The notes below the pieces were generated by a model, which was not told the origin of the DNA, did not search any database, and saw only the letters and a program-made list of their open reading frames with translations. The translations under genes were made by a program, and so were the position numbers. Below are positions 26,601 through 36,996 of a stretch of DNA of 64,000 nt, piece by piece. The stretch comes from Burkholderia pyrrocinia (lineage in GTDB: Bacteria; Pseudomonadota; Gammaproteobacteria; Burkholderiales; Burkholderiaceae). The stretch covers positions 1,426,001-1,490,000 of the forward strand of contig NZ_CP094460.1 of NCBI RefSeq assembly GCF_022809715.1, read 5' to 3'. Numbering within the stretch: the stretch's first letter is position 1; every line of letters starts with the position of its first letter.

Positions 26601-27869
26601 TCAAACCGGTCCCGCAACACCTTCAGCCAACTGCCACGACCCCGGCCGCGCACGCTTGGCGCGGTACATCGCCGCATCCGCCGCGCGCAGCAGGCCGCTC
26701 GCGTCCGACGCGTGGTCGGGATACAACGCAATGCCGACACTCATCATGGTGGCCACCATGCGGCCGTCGGACAGCTCGATCGACGGCACCATGCCGGACA
26801 ATATCTCGTCGGCGACACGGCACACGCTGCCCGCATCGCGCACCGCCCCCAGCATCACCGCAAATTCGTCGCCGCCCAGGCGGGCGACCAGATCGGCCTC
26901 GCGCACCTGCGCGCGCAGCCGCGCCGCGATGCCGATCAGCACCGCGTCGCCGGCGTCGTGGCCGAGGCAATCGTTGATCTCCTTGAAGCGGTCGCAGTCG
27001 AGATACAGGATGCCGACCCGCTGCCCCGTCACCGCGGCTTCGCAGAGCGCAAGCGCGAGGCGCGACTCGAACTGCACGCGGTTGGGCAGGCCCGTGAGCG
27101 CATCGTGCGTCGCCTTGTGTTCGAGCGACGCGTTTTCATCGCGCAGCGTGTTCTGCCAGTCTTCGAATTCGTCGAGCAACGCATTGAAGTCGTCACCGAG
27201 CTGGTTCAACTCGGCGATCGCGGCGGGCTCGACCCGTTGCGCGAATGCACGCTCGCGCCGCACGGCATGCGCAACGCCGGCCAGCGCGCGCAGCGGCGAA
27301 ACGATGTTGCGCAGCAGACGCTTCGAGCTGACATATGCGCCGAACACGCTGACCGCCAGGCAACCGAGAATGCCGCCGACGCCGCCGAGCAGGAAGCCGA
27401 AGAACTGGTGCCCGCGGCCGCGCACGACGACGTGGCCGACGACGATGCCGTCGTGCATCACCGGAACCGTCACGGGCCCGGGCAGCGCAAGGTCGGCGAC
27501 GGCGCGCTCAAGCCGGGCGAGCCCGTTTCCGGCGGGCAACTGCCACGTCGCGAACGGTTGGCCCTTGCTGTCCGTGACCACCACTTGCGCGACGTCCTCA
27601 TCGCCGGCAATCATCCCGATCGCCTCGCTCGCCGCGACGCGGTCGCCGAACACGAGCGCCGCCTCGACCGTATAACCGAGCGAGCGCGCCAACAGGTTCA
27701 GGTTGTTGCCGGCATACGCACGCAACGCGATCACGGCGACGACGATCAACGACACGGCCGCCATCGCGACGGCAACGAACGCGAGGCGCAGGTGCGCGCG
27801 GCGCAATACGCTTTGCAGCGTCGGGCGCGACACGCGCGAATGGGGAAAATGAGGCGCGAACCGTATCAT
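26601..27869 (-). CDS. yfiN: YfiN-like membrane diguanylate cyclase (CHASE8-HAMP-GGDEF)
   Basis: This 422-residue inner-membrane protein has an N-terminal helix (residues about 25-50) and a periplasmic CHASE8-like domain ('NLLARSLGYTVEAALVFGDR', 'DEDVAQVVVTDSKGQPFATW'). A second helix near 160-180, a HAMP region and a GGDEF domain follow. LGGDEF is intact, so it should make c-di-GMP from GTP. An inhibitory site R-E-A-D lies five residues before GGDEF, predicting product inhibition. The start overlaps the yfiR stop (ATGA). Confidence 0.88.
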   Translation of the reverse strand: MIRFAPHFPHSRVSRPTLQSVLRRAHLRLAFVAVAMAAVSLIVVAVIALRAYAGNNLNLLARSLGYTVEAALVFGDRVAASEAIGMIAGDEDVAQVVVTDSKGQPFATWQLPAGNGLARLERAVADLALPGPVTVPVMHDGIVVGHVVVRGRGHQFFGFLLGGVGGILGCLAVSVFGAYVSSKRLLRNIVSPLRALAGVAHAVRRERAFAQRVEPAAIAELNQLGDDFNALLDEFEDWQNTLRDENASLEHKATHDALTGLPNRVQFESRLALALCEAAVTGQRVGILYLDCDRFKEINDCLGHDAGDAVLIGIAARLRAQVREADLVARLGGDEFAVMLGAVRDAGSVCRVADEILSGMVPSIELSDGRMVATMMSVGIALYPDHASDASGLLRAADAAMYRAKRARPGSWQLAEGVAGPV

Positions 27870-28564
27870 GGCGCCCCCGGCCTTCGCGCGAGATTGAGCA
27901 CGTTCGGGTGTACGCGCACGCCGCTGCGCGCTACGGCGTCGAGATTGATGTCGAACGAGATGCGCTCGCCGTCGACATTGAGGCAGAACATGCTGCCTGC
28001 GGTGCAGTACGGATCGTGTTCCGCGATCGTCAGCACAGGATGGCCGGCCACCGCGGTTCTCACTCGCGTTCGCTCATCGTCGCTCAGGGTGCCGAGATAG
28101 ACGACGTCGCAGGCGATGCCGAGCGACGGATCGTCGGAGCGGACGCGCTGCACGTCGAGCAGCGTCGAGCCGGCCTGCAGCGTGTCGGTCAGGCCGCGCG
28201 CGTAGTCGGGCCGGCCCGTCACGCACAGATGCAGGCGAATGGGTGTCGTCGGCCAGCGCGTGAAGCTGATGATGCCGAGCACGACCTGACGCACGGCGGA
28301 GTCGTGTGACGAAATGTCGGGATCGGTGGGACTTGCAGTGGCGACGGCACGCACGATGTCGGCCGGACCGTCTGCATCGGCGGGAGCCCCGGCGAGCACG
28401 ACGGATGCCGCACCCAGAACGCAAACGATTGCGATCAGCGCATGACGCAGCGACGCGGCCCAGCCGGGCCGGCCGGACGTCGTCCGCGCGGCGATCGCCG
28501 CCGCGCCCGTTGGCGTCGTTGCAGTCGCAAGACTGGCAGCCGCCGCGCACACTCTCGCATCCAT
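27866..28564 (-). CDS. yfiR: YfiR family periplasmic regulator (DUF4154)
   Basis: A protein of about 232 residues with an N-terminal hydrophobic segment 'LRHALIAIVCVLGAASVVLA' and a YfiR/DUF4154 domain: 'VVLGIISFTRWP', 'LHLCVTGRPDYARGLTDTL', 'CDVVYLGTL', 'MFCLNVDGERISFDINLDAVARSGVRV'. The paired cysteines are typical of YfiR redox control. YfiR represses the cyclase through its periplasmic domain. Start uncertain: ATG 28564 is used, ATG 28618 is in frame, and both leave a long N-terminal arm before the hydrophobic segment. Confidence 0.82.
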   Translation of the reverse strand: MDARVCAAAASLATATTPTGAAAIAARTTSGRPGWAASLRHALIAIVCVLGAASVVLAGAPADADGPADIVRAVATASPTDPDISSHDSAVRQVVLGIISFTRWPTTPIRLHLCVTGRPDYARGLTDTLQAGSTLLDVQRVRSDDPSLGIACDVVYLGTLSDDERTRVRTAVAGHPVLTIAEHDPYCTAGSMFCLNVDGERISFDINLDAVARSGVRVHPNVLNLARRPGAP

Positions 28565-29451
28565 GATGGAAACATCCGCTGGCGTTGCCCCCCGGCGTTG
28601 CCCTCTGCCTTCAGTCATGCGCGTGCATGGCTCCGTATCACGCGCATGATTCCTTCATCTTAGGTACAAAGCCGCGCGATCAACCAGTGGGAAACACCCG
28701 CGAGAAATGTCGGAAAGTATGCGGAATCGGCGCTGTGCGCGACGATGCGGGCGAACGTGATACGCGACGCCGATCGCGTGTCGACGTCGGCAAATTGATC
28801 AGCGGATTGGGCGCACGGCCGGCTCAAACTTCATACGCTCCCCGGCGGTACGCCAGATCGTTTTGCGGCACATCCGGGGTGCCAAGCGTTACCGCCTGTC
28901 GGCGGATAACCGATGAAGAAATTCAGCTCGTCGCACGCTATCGAATAGGGATAAAGCAGCATGGTATCGTCGCCCTCCCGCCCGAAGACGGCCGGACGCA
29001 TGTGCGTGCTGCGGAAGAACTGCGCGACAGCCGGCAAACGATCGACGACGCCGGCCCACCTCCGCACCGGCCGATCGGCAAGCGCATGGCTAGGTGCGTT
29101 CAGCAATTCCGCGCCACGTCATCGGCACGTCGACGCCGGTCCGCATCTCGTCTGCCGCGATCCAGACATTGCCGTTCACGCGGAAACGCTTCAACTCCGC
29201 CGCGCAGGCCTGTTTCGACCGCTCGATCATCACACGACCGTGGAATGCCGGCCCCGGTGCAACCTCCCGTTCCGCTTCGCCGGGCCGATCCTCAGGCGCC
29301 ACGCAACGCCCGCTCGTATCCCGTCGCGTAGCACCCTGCCCTTGGCCCCCCACGCCGCCGCGAGTATGCTTGCAGTTCGAACGATCTCCAACCTGGGCGC
29401 GCACACCGCACCGTTGATGAGCGCACCGCCAACCGTCTTTCACCACCACCG
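28565..29451. other. intergenic region, divergent, with possible decayed coding
   Basis: About 890 bp between yfiR and a DadA-like gene. Minus-strand frames here read like protein in places: 'RFRVNGNVWIAADEMRTGVDVPMTW' near 29090-29190, and 'VAQFFRSTHMRPAVFGREGDD', 'CDELNFFIGYPPTGGNAW' near 28860-29030. They may be parts of one frameshifted or decayed gene of unknown family. No intact gene, RNA or operator is supported. Confidence 0.3.
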
Positions 29452-30693
29452 ATGGATTTCGACGTAATCGTTCTCGGCGCCGGCATCGTCGGCGTCTCGG
29501 CCGCGCTGCACCTGCAGGATCGCGGCCGCAAGGTCGCCCTCGTCGATCGCGGCGCGCCCGGCGAAGGCACGAGCTTCGGCAACGCGGGGCTGATCGAGCG
29601 CTCGTCGGTCGAACCGTATCCGTTCCCGCGCAGCCCGTTCACGCTGATGCGCTATGCGCTGAACCGCTCGACCGATCTCTACTGGCACAGCGCGTCGCTG
29701 CCCGCGTTCGCGCCGTGGCTCGCGCGGTTCTGGTGGGAATCGGCGCCGCTGCGTCACGCGGCAGCGTCGCGCGACATGCTGCCGCTGATCGAGCGCTGCA
29801 TCGCCGAACACGACGCGCTGATCGCGCGGGCCGGTGCCGGGGAACTCGTGCGCGCGAGCGGCTGGCTCGAAGCGTTCCGCACGCCGGCCGCTTTCGAACG
29901 CGGCGTGGCCGAGGCCGGCCTCACCGCGCGCCGCCACGGGCTCGGCATCACGCCGCTCGATGCCGCCGCGCTGCTCGCGCACGAACCGAGCCTCGCGCCC
30001 GGCTTCTGCGGCGCGCTGCACTGGCTCGATCCGAAAAGCGTCGTCGATCCGTCCGCGCTCGTCAAAGCGTACGCGCAGCTCTTCGTGCAAGGCGGCGGCA
30101 CGCTGCTGACGGGCGACGCCGCGAGCCTCGACGCGCTGTCGCCCGGCTGGCAGGTCGGCACGCAGGACGGCATGGCCGCCGCGCCGGCCGTCGTCGTCGC
30201 GCTCGGCCCGTGGTCCGACACGGTGTTCGGCAAGTTCGGCTACAAGATCCCGCTGCGCGAGAAGCGCGGTTATCACATGCACTACGCGCCGTCGGCACGC
30301 GGCGTGCCGTCGGCGCCGATCGTCGATCGCGAATACGGCTACGTGATCGCGCCGATGCGGCGCGGGCTGCGGCTGACGACCGGCGTCGAGATCGCGCGGC
30401 GCGGCGTACCGCCGACCGGCGTGCAGCTCGAACGCGCGGAACGCGTCGCGCGGCCCGTGTTCGGCTTCGGCGAGCGGCTCGACCCGCAACCGTGGCTCGG
30501 CTTCCGGCCGTGCACGCCCGACATGCGCCCGGTGATCGGCCCCGCGCCCGCGCATCGCGGGCTGTGGTTCTCGTTCGGGCACAACCATCACGGGCTGACG
30601 CTCGGCCCCGTCACCGGCCGGCTGCTGGCCGAGATGATGACGGGCGAGACGCCCTTCACCGATCCGGCGCCCTATCGCGCCGACCGCTTCTGA
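29452..30693 (+). CDS. FAD-dependent amino-acid oxidoreductase (DadA-like)
   Basis: This 413-residue protein of the DAO/DadA family has a dinucleotide-binding N-terminus, 'DFDVIVLGAGIVGVSAALHL', and then 'DRGAPGEGTSFGNAGLIE'. The C-terminal 'LGFRPCTPDMRPVIGPAP' and 'FSFGHNHHGLTLGPVTGRLLAEM' complete the fold. Relatives oxidise D-amino acids or related amines, passing electrons to the membrane chain. Substrate unknown. It stands alone on the plus strand, convergent with the fucose-cluster regulator. No ribosome-binding site is obvious before ATG 29452. Confidence 0.85.
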   Translation: MDFDVIVLGAGIVGVSAALHLQDRGRKVALVDRGAPGEGTSFGNAGLIERSSVEPYPFPRSPFTLMRYALNRSTDLYWHSASLPAFAPWLARFWWESAPLRHAAASRDMLPLIERCIAEHDALIARAGAGELVRASGWLEAFRTPAAFERGVAEAGLTARRHGLGITPLDAAALLAHEPSLAPGFCGALHWLDPKSVVDPSALVKAYAQLFVQGGGTLLTGDAASLDALSPGWQVGTQDGMAAAPAVVVALGPWSDTVFGKFGYKIPLREKRGYHMHYAPSARGVPSAPIVDREYGYVIAPMRRGLRLTTGVEIARRGVPPTGVQLERAERVARPVFGFGERLDPQPWLGFRPCTPDMRPVIGPAPAHRGLWFSFGHNHHGLTLGPVTGRLLAEMMTGETPFTDPAPYRADRF

Positions 30694-30724
30694 TTCCGAA
30701 CGCGTAGCAAATCAACGCACGCGC

Positions 30725-31486
30725 TCAGTCGAGCGCGCGGCCGAAGATGCGGATCACTTCGTCGAGATGGTCGGCCATCGCGCGGCGCGCGGCCTCCGGG
30801 TCGCGTGCGCGGATCGCGTCGAGGATCGCGCGGTGCTCCAGTTCCGACCGGTGCGGCATGTCGTTCGGCATGTACAGCGACTGCAGCCGCTGGAACATCA
30901 GGTCGTACTTGTGCGCGAGCAACTGCTTGATCATCAGCGCATACGCGGGGTTGTCGCTCGCTTCCGCGATGCGGATATGAAACAGCCGGTCGCCCGGATG
31001 CGTGAGCGAGCCGCTGCGGTTGTCTTCCTGGTTGCGCAGGAACGCTTCGTGGATCCCTTCGATCTGCTCGTCCGAGCCGTGCTTCGCGGCGAGCGACGCG
31101 GCTTCCGGCTCGATCAGCCGGCGCGCCTGCAACAGCGCGAACGGCGGGATTTCGGTGTCGAGGTCGAGCGCGATGCCGAGTTCGGGATCGATCTCGACGA
31201 CCGTGAACGGCGCGGCCTTCGCATCGGGTTCGGGTTCGGGCGCGGCGGCCGTTTCGGGATGGCGCACCTTCACGCCGTCGCCGACGCGCACGCTGACGAG
31301 CCCGCTTACTTCGAGCGCGATCAGCGCCTCGCGCACCGACGTGCGCGACACGCCGAACTGCTCGGCCAGTTCGCGCTCGGGCGGCAGATAGCTGCCCGGC
31401 GGAAAATCGCCGGACTCGATCATCGCACTGAGCTTGTCGGCGATCTGCTGGTAGAGGCGGCGGTTCTGAATCGGCTGGATGGACAT
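30725..31486 (-). CDS. GntR/FadR-family regulator of the fucose operon
   Basis: This 253-residue protein has a winged-helix domain 'RRLYQQIADKLSAMIESGDF', 'PPGSYLPPERELAEQFGVSRTSVREALIAL' (residues 8-75). A spacer rich in Ala, Pro and Glu (about 80-95) and an FCD ligand-binding domain ('QARRLIEPEAASLAAKHG', 'FHIRIAEASDNPAYALMIKQL') follow. FCD regulators usually repress sugar-acid catabolic operons and release DNA on binding an intermediate. It is the last gene of the fucose operon. A TGGT-N3-ACC site at 40031-40045, before the first gene, is a candidate target. Confidence 0.88.
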   Translation of the reverse strand: MSIQPIQNRRLYQQIADKLSAMIESGDFPPGSYLPPERELAEQFGVSRTSVREALIALEVSGLVSVRVGDGVKVRHPETAAAPEPEPDAKAAPFTVVEIDPELGIALDLDTEIPPFALLQARRLIEPEAASLAAKHGSDEQIEGIHEAFLRNQEDNRSGSLTHPGDRLFHIRIAEASDNPAYALMIKQLLAHKYDLMFQRLQSLYMPNDMPHRSELEHRAILDAIRARDPEAARRAMADHLDEVIRIFGRALD

Positions 31487-31554
31487 ACGTTGATGCAGGT
31501 TTTCGGTTGCGTTGCGGACGGTCCGACGAATCGCACAGGCCGTTCGCGCCTATT

Positions 31555-32445
31555 TTATATGCCGCGCTGCGTGTCGCCCGGCACCGCATAACAATGCGCG
31601 GCCGTGCCGCCCCACAGCGCGTTGCGCTCGGCCGCCGACAGCCGCGATTCGGCCCAGCGCTCGACGATCGACGCCACTTCGTCATACGACGCGGCGAGCA
31701 GGCACACAGGCCAGTCCGACCCGAACATCAGCCGCTGCGGGCCGAACGCATCGAGCGCCGCGTCGAGACACTGCTCGATATGCCGGATGTCCTGCGCGCG
31801 CAGGCCGCGCCGCCAGTCGGCTTCGGTCACGAGCCCCGACAGCTTGCACGCGACATGCGGCAGCGCGCCCAGTTCGCGCAGCTCGGCGCGCCAGCGCGGC
31901 AGCGCGGTTTCGTCGCGCTCGAATTCGGCGAGCGCGGGCTTGCCGACGTGATCGAGCACGAGCCAGTGCGCGTCGTGCCGTGCGCAGAATGCGCGCACAT
32001 CCGGCAACTGGCGCTCGAACACGAGCACGTCGTACACATAGCCGTTCGCCTGCAGCCACGCAACGCCGCGATTGAAATCGGCATCCGCGACGAACGCGCC
32101 GACGTCGGCTTCGTCCTGCACCTGGTGACGAAAACCGCGCAGCTTCGGGCTGCGCCATTCGGCGACACGATCGGCAAGCTGCGGCGCACCGAGATCCTCC
32201 CAGCCGACCACCGCCGCGATGCGCGCGTCGTCGCGCGCGAGATCGAGCAGGAACGCCGTCTCGTCACGCCCCGCGCGCGCCTGCACCGCGATCGACGCGC
32301 CGATCGCCTGCGCATGCATCAGCGGCCACAGCGCGTCGGGCAAGTAGTCGCGTGCGAGCACGCCCATCCCGGCGCCGATCCACGGATAGTCGGCCGCGCG
32401 ATAACGCCAGAAGTGCTGATGGGAATCGATTCGCACTGCGCCCAT
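31555..32445 (-). CDS. amidohydrolase, L-fucono-1,5-lactonase (COG3618)
   Basis: This 296-residue COG3618-type amidohydrolase begins MGAVRIDSHQHFWRY, the metal-binding HQHFW strand of the family. It continues 'WLVLDHVGKP', 'VACKLSGLVTEADW' and 'LMFGSDWPVCLL' with the catalytic Asp. Members open aldonolactones; next to fucose dehydrogenase and fuconate dehydratase the substrate should be L-fucono-1,5-lactone. ATG 32445 gives the conserved N-terminus; an in-frame start 75 bases earlier would overlap a hairpin. Confidence 0.85.
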   Translation of the reverse strand: MGAVRIDSHQHFWRYRAADYPWIGAGMGVLARDYLPDALWPLMHAQAIGASIAVQARAGRDETAFLLDLARDDARIAAVVGWEDLGAPQLADRVAEWRSPKLRGFRHQVQDEADVGAFVADADFNRGVAWLQANGYVYDVLVFERQLPDVRAFCARHDAHWLVLDHVGKPALAEFERDETALPRWRAELRELGALPHVACKLSGLVTEADWRRGLRAQDIRHIEQCLDAALDAFGPQRLMFGSDWPVCLLAASYDEVASIVERWAESRLSAAERNALWGGTAAHCYAVPGDTQRGI

Positions 32446-32481
32446 GGTGTCCTCGTGTTCCGCTCCCGCAAGCCATCTCAC

Positions 32482-32515
32482 GTCGCCGCACACGCTACCC
32501 GCCGCGTGCGGCGAC
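32482..32515 (-). other. hairpin between sugar-binding-protein and lactonase genes
   Basis: GTCGCCGCAC (32482-32491) pairs perfectly with GTGCGGCGAC (32506-32515). Like the livJ-livH hairpin it follows a binding-protein gene and lacks a T-run, so mRNA stabilisation or partial attenuation is likelier than full termination. Confidence 0.45.
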
Positions 32516-32530
32516 GCCATGACACGGCAA

Positions 32531-33472
32531 TCAGTCGTACAACGCCGCCGCGACCTTCGGATCGTCGATATTGGTCTTGTCGTACCAATAGAAACCGGTA
32601 TCGATGACCTTCGGCAGCTTCTCGCCCTTGATCGCCTTCACGGCCGCCTCGACCGTCTTGTAGCCGATCCCGACCGGGTTCTGCGTGATCGCGCCGGCCA
32701 TCAGCCCGCTGCGGATCGCGTCCTTCTGCTGCTTGCCGGAATCGTAGCCGACGATCACGACCTTGCGCTTCATCTCGCGCACGCCGTTGACCACGCCGAT
32801 CGCCGAGCCTTCGTTGGTGCCGAACAGCCCCTTGAGCTTCGGATACCCCTGCAGGATCGACTTCGTCACCTCGGTCGACTTCAACTGGTCGCCTTCGCCG
32901 TACTGCACGGTCACGATCTTCACCTTCGGGTGCGCCGATTTCATCCGTTCGAGAAAACCGTCGCGGCGGTCGATGCCGGTGCGGCTCGTCTGGTCGTGCG
33001 CGACCACGGCCACCTCGCCTTCGTCGCCGATCAGCGCGGCGAGCTTGTCGGCAGCGAGCGATGCGGCGGCCTTGTTGTTGGTCGAGGCCGTCGTCACCGG
33101 GATGTCGCTGTCGACGCCCGAGTCGAACGCGATCACCGGGATCTTCTCGGCCTGCGCCTTCTTCAGCAGCGGCAGCGCGGCCTTGCTGTCGAGCGCCGCG
33201 AAGCCGAGCGCGGCCGGCTTCTTCGCGATCGCGGCGGACAGCATGTCGATCTGCTTGTCGACCATCGCCTCGGTTTCGGGGCCTTCGAACGTCACCTTCA
33301 CCTTGTAGTCCTTCGCGGCCTGCATCGCGCCCGATTTCACGGCCTGCCAGAACTGATGCTGGAAGCCCTTCGAGATCAGCGGGATGTAGGTTTCCTGCGC
33401 CTGCGCGCCGGCCGTCACGCCAGCGGCGAACGTCAGCCCGACGATCGCGTTCAACACCTTGCTCCTGATCAC
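32531..33472 (-). CDS. sugar ABC transporter substrate-binding protein (fucose cluster)
   Basis: This 313-residue periplasmic protein starts with GTG 33472, preceded by AAGGAGA, and a signal peptide (IRSKVLNAIVGLTFAAG...AQAQ). The mature part is RbsB-like: 'TYIPLISKGFQHQFWQAVKSG', 'IPVIAFDSGVDSDIPVTTAS', 'LFGTNEGSAIGVVNGV', 'VIVGYDSGKQQKDAIRSG'. With the permease and ATPase upstream it forms an RbsABC-type importer. L-fucose or a related deoxysugar is the likely ligand, from context. Confidence 0.9.
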   Translation of the reverse strand: MIRSKVLNAIVGLTFAAGVTAGAQAQETYIPLISKGFQHQFWQAVKSGAMQAAKDYKVKVTFEGPETEAMVDKQIDMLSAAIAKKPAALGFAALDSKAALPLLKKAQAEKIPVIAFDSGVDSDIPVTTASTNNKAAASLAADKLAALIGDEGEVAVVAHDQTSRTGIDRRDGFLERMKSAHPKVKIVTVQYGEGDQLKSTEVTKSILQGYPKLKGLFGTNEGSAIGVVNGVREMKRKVVIVGYDSGKQQKDAIRSGLMAGAITQNPVGIGYKTVEAAVKAIKGEKLPKVIDTGFYWYDKTNIDDPKVAAALYD

Positions 33473-33542
33473 TTCGCGTCTCCTTGGTTGGTATCTGCTG
33501 GGATGCCGGCCATGCCGGCGGTGAAGCGGATGCATGCGCGCG

Positions 33543-34580
33543 TCAACGGCGCCGCCGACGCAGGATGTCGACGTAGACGGCGAGGATGATGATCACGCCC
33601 GTCACGACCGTCTGCCATTCCTGCGCGACCGACATGATGCGCAGGCCGTTGGTCAGCACGCTCATGATGAACGCGCCGATGATGGTGCCGACGATGCTGC
33701 CCGCGCCGCCCGACAGCGACGTGCCGCCGATCACGACGGCCGCGATCGCATCGAGCTCGTAGCCCTGTCCGAGCGCGGGCTGCGCGGAATTCAGCCGCGA
33801 CGCGATCAAAAGCCCGGCGATCCCGCACACCGCGCCGCTGAACGTGTAGACCGCGATCTTCCACGCGTCGACGTTCACGCCGGACAGCCGCAGCGCTTCC
33901 TCGTTGCTGCCGAGCGCGAACGTGTAGCGGCCGAAGATCGTCCGGTTCAGCACGATCGATGCGCCGACCGCGACGAGAAACAGGATCAGCACCGCGTTCG
34001 GAATCGGCAGCGCGGGAATCAGGTTGCCGATCAGCGAATCCTGCGCGATCGACGTGAAGCCCGGCGTGTCGTTGAAGTAGATCGGCCGCGTGCCGGAGAT
34101 CACGAGCGACAGCCCCTTGAGCAGCATCATCATGCCGAGCGTCGCGATGAACGGCGGCACCTTCATCTTCGCGATCACGAAGCCCGACACGCAGCCGGAC
34201 AGCGCGCCGAAGCACAGTGCGGCCAGGATCCCGAGCGGCAGCGGCATCCCCCACTTCGTCAGCACGACGCCGGCCATCACCGCGCAGAACGTCATCAGCG
34301 TGCCGACCGACAGGTCGATGCCCGACGTGATGATCACGTAGGTACAAGCGACGGCCAGCACGCCGTTCACGGCGGTGGCCTGCAGGATCGTGACGAGGTT
34401 GTCGACTTCGAGGAAGTTCGGCGACGCGATGCTGAAGAACACGATCAGCAGCACGAGGCTCGCGAACGCGAGCAGCTTCTGCCGCGCGGTCGGGTTGAAG
34501 AAGCGGGCGCGGAAGCCGGATGCGCCGGCCGGCGTATCGCCGGAAGCGAGGGGCGGAACGGGATGCGTATCGTTGGACAT
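33543..34580 (-). CDS. sugar ABC transporter permease (RbsC-like, fucose cluster)
   Basis: This 345-residue membrane protein with about eight to ten hydrophobic segments shows the RbsC family motifs 'TYVIITSGIDLSVGTLM' and 'PPFIATLGMMMLLKGLSLV', then 'FGRYTFALGSNEEALRLSGVN' and 'AAVVIGGTSLSGGAGSIVGT'. A single gene means a homodimeric channel. ATG 34580 (MSNDTHPVPPLAS) is chosen. It sits between the ATPase and binding-protein genes. Confidence 0.92.
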   Translation of the reverse strand: MSNDTHPVPPLASGDTPAGASGFRARFFNPTARQKLLAFASLVLLIVFFSIASPNFLEVDNLVTILQATAVNGVLAVACTYVIITSGIDLSVGTLMTFCAVMAGVVLTKWGMPLPLGILAALCFGALSGCVSGFVIAKMKVPPFIATLGMMMLLKGLSLVISGTRPIYFNDTPGFTSIAQDSLIGNLIPALPIPNAVLILFLVAVGASIVLNRTIFGRYTFALGSNEEALRLSGVNVDAWKIAVYTFSGAVCGIAGLLIASRLNSAQPALGQGYELDAIAAVVIGGTSLSGGAGSIVGTIIGAFIMSVLTNGLRIMSVAQEWQTVVTGVIIILAVYVDILRRRRR

Positions 34581-34599
34581 GATCGGGTAAGCGTCTGAA

Positions 34600-36159
34600 T
34601 CAGGACAATACGGTCGACTCGCGCTGCGTCGCGAGCTGCATGATCTTTTCCTGCGTGGCGTCGGCCGCGCGCAATTCACCGGTGACGCGGCCTTCGCACA
34701 TCACGAGAATCCGGTGGCTCATGCGCAGCACCTCGGGCAGTTCCGACGAGATCATCACGATCGCCTTGCCGTCGGCGGCGAGCGCGTCGAGCAGCTTGTA
34801 GATCTCGCTTTTCGCGCCGACGTCGATGCCGCGCGTCGGCTCGTCGAAGAACAGGATGTCGCAGTCGCGCAGCAGCCACTTCGCAATCACGATCTTCTGC
34901 TGGTTGCCGCCCGACAGCAGCCGTGCGGGCTGCGCGACCGACGGCGTGCGGATCGCGAGCTGCCGCACGTACGCCTGCGCGGTGTCGCGCATCTTGCGCG
35001 CATCGAGAAACAAGCCGCGGCGCACGAAGCGGCGCATGCTCGACAGCGCGATGTTGTTCTGCACGTCCATCCCGACCGCGAGCCCGAAGTGCTTGCGATC
35101 CTCGGACAGGTAGCCGATCCCATGCGCGACCGCGTCGGCCGGCGTGCGGATCGTCACGGTCTTGCCGTGCACGCGGATCTCGCCCGCGTCGACCGGGTCC
35201 GCGCCGAACACCGCGCGCGCGACCTCGGTGCGGCCCGCGCCCATCAGGCCCGCGAAGCCGAGGATCTCGCCGCGCCGCAGCGTGAAGCCGACATCGCGGA
35301 TCGCGCGGCCGCGCGACAGCCCGCGCACTTCGAGCGCGACGTCGTTCGCGGACGTGTCGGGCGGCGTGCGGTGCTCCGTATCGAGCTGGCGGCCGACCAT
35401 CATCGCGATGATCGCGTCCATCGACGTTTCCGCCATCGGCACGGTCGCGACGTACTTGCCGTCGCGCATCACGGTCACTCGATCGGCGATCTGGCGCAGC
35501 TCGTCCATCTTGTGCGAGATGTAGACGATGCCGACGCCGTGCGCGCGCAAATCGCGGATGATGCGGAACAGCTCGGCGATCTCCGCGTTGTTGAGCGCGG
35601 CGGTCGGCTCGTCCATGATCAGCACGCGCGAGTCGAACGACAGCGCCTTCGCGATCTCGACCATCTGCTGCTTCGCGACCGTCAGCCTGCCGACCGGCGT
35701 GCGCGGGTCGAGATCGAGCCGCATCCGCTGGAAGATCGCGGCCGCATCGCGGTTCAATTTGTCTTCGTCGACGAACACGCCGAAGCGGCCGCGCGGCTCG
35801 CGGCCGATGAAGATGTTCTGCGCGACGCTCAGGTGGTTCATCAGGTTCAGTTCCTGATGGATGATGCCGATCCCGAGCGCCTGCGCGGTGCGCGGATCGG
35901 CGATCTCCACCGCACGGCCTTCCATCAGGATCTCGCCGTCGTCACGCTGATAGACGCCGGCGAGGATCTTCATCAGCGTCGACTTGCCGGCGCCGTTCTC
36001 GCCCATCAGCGCATGCACTTCGCCGGCATGCAGGTCGAAACGGCAGTCGTCGAGCGCCTGCACGCCCGGAAAGCGCTTGCCGATGCCGCTCAACGCAATC
36101 AGCGGCGGCGCGGCGTTCAGGTTCGGGTCGGGTTGCATGGGGTCGGGGTTCCGGTGCAT
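34600..36159 (-). CDS. sugar ABC transporter ATP-binding protein (RbsA-like, tandem ABC)
   Basis: This 519-residue ATPase has two ABC domains. The first has Walker [10 protein letters not shown] and Walker [11 protein letters not shown]. The second has a degenerate Walker A region ('[20 protein letters not shown]'), signature LSGGNQQK and [11 protein letters not shown], the usual RbsA/XylG asymmetry. It energises the RbsC-like permease. The start at 36159 directly abuts the stop of the preceding dehydrogenase gene (TGA-ATG); ATG 36138 is an alternative. Confidence 0.92.
   Translation of the reverse strand: MHRNPDPMQPDPNLNAAPPLIALSGIGKRFPGVQALDDCRFDLHAGEVHALMGENGAGKSTLMKILAGVYQRDDGEILMEGRAVEIADPRTAQALGIGIIHQELNLMNHLSVAQNIFIGREPRGRFGVFVDEDKLNRDAAAIFQRMRLDLDPRTPVGRLTVAKQQMVEIAKALSFDSRVLIMDEPTAALNNAEIAELFRIIRDLRAHGVGIVYISHKMDELRQIADRVTVMRDGKYVATVPMAETSMDAIIAMMVGRQLDTEHRTPPDTSANDVALEVRGLSRGRAIRDVGFTLRRGEILGFAGLMGAGRTEVARAVFGADPVDAGEIRVHGKTVTIRTPADAVAHGIGYLSEDRKHFGLAVGMDVQNNIALSSMRRFVRRGLFLDARKMRDTAQAYVRQLAIRTPSVAQPARLLSGGNQQKIVIAKWLLRDCDILFFDEPTRGIDVGAKSEIYKLLDALAADGKAIVMISSELPEVLRMSHRILVMCEGRVTGELRAADATQEKIMQLATQRESTVLS

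Positions 36160-36996
<837 letters not shown>

Noticed and set aside
29440..30591. Long minus-strand open frame opposite the DadA-like gene
   Set aside because: Arg/Ala-rich translation with no family features; a shadow caused by GC-rich codon use of the real plus-strand gene.
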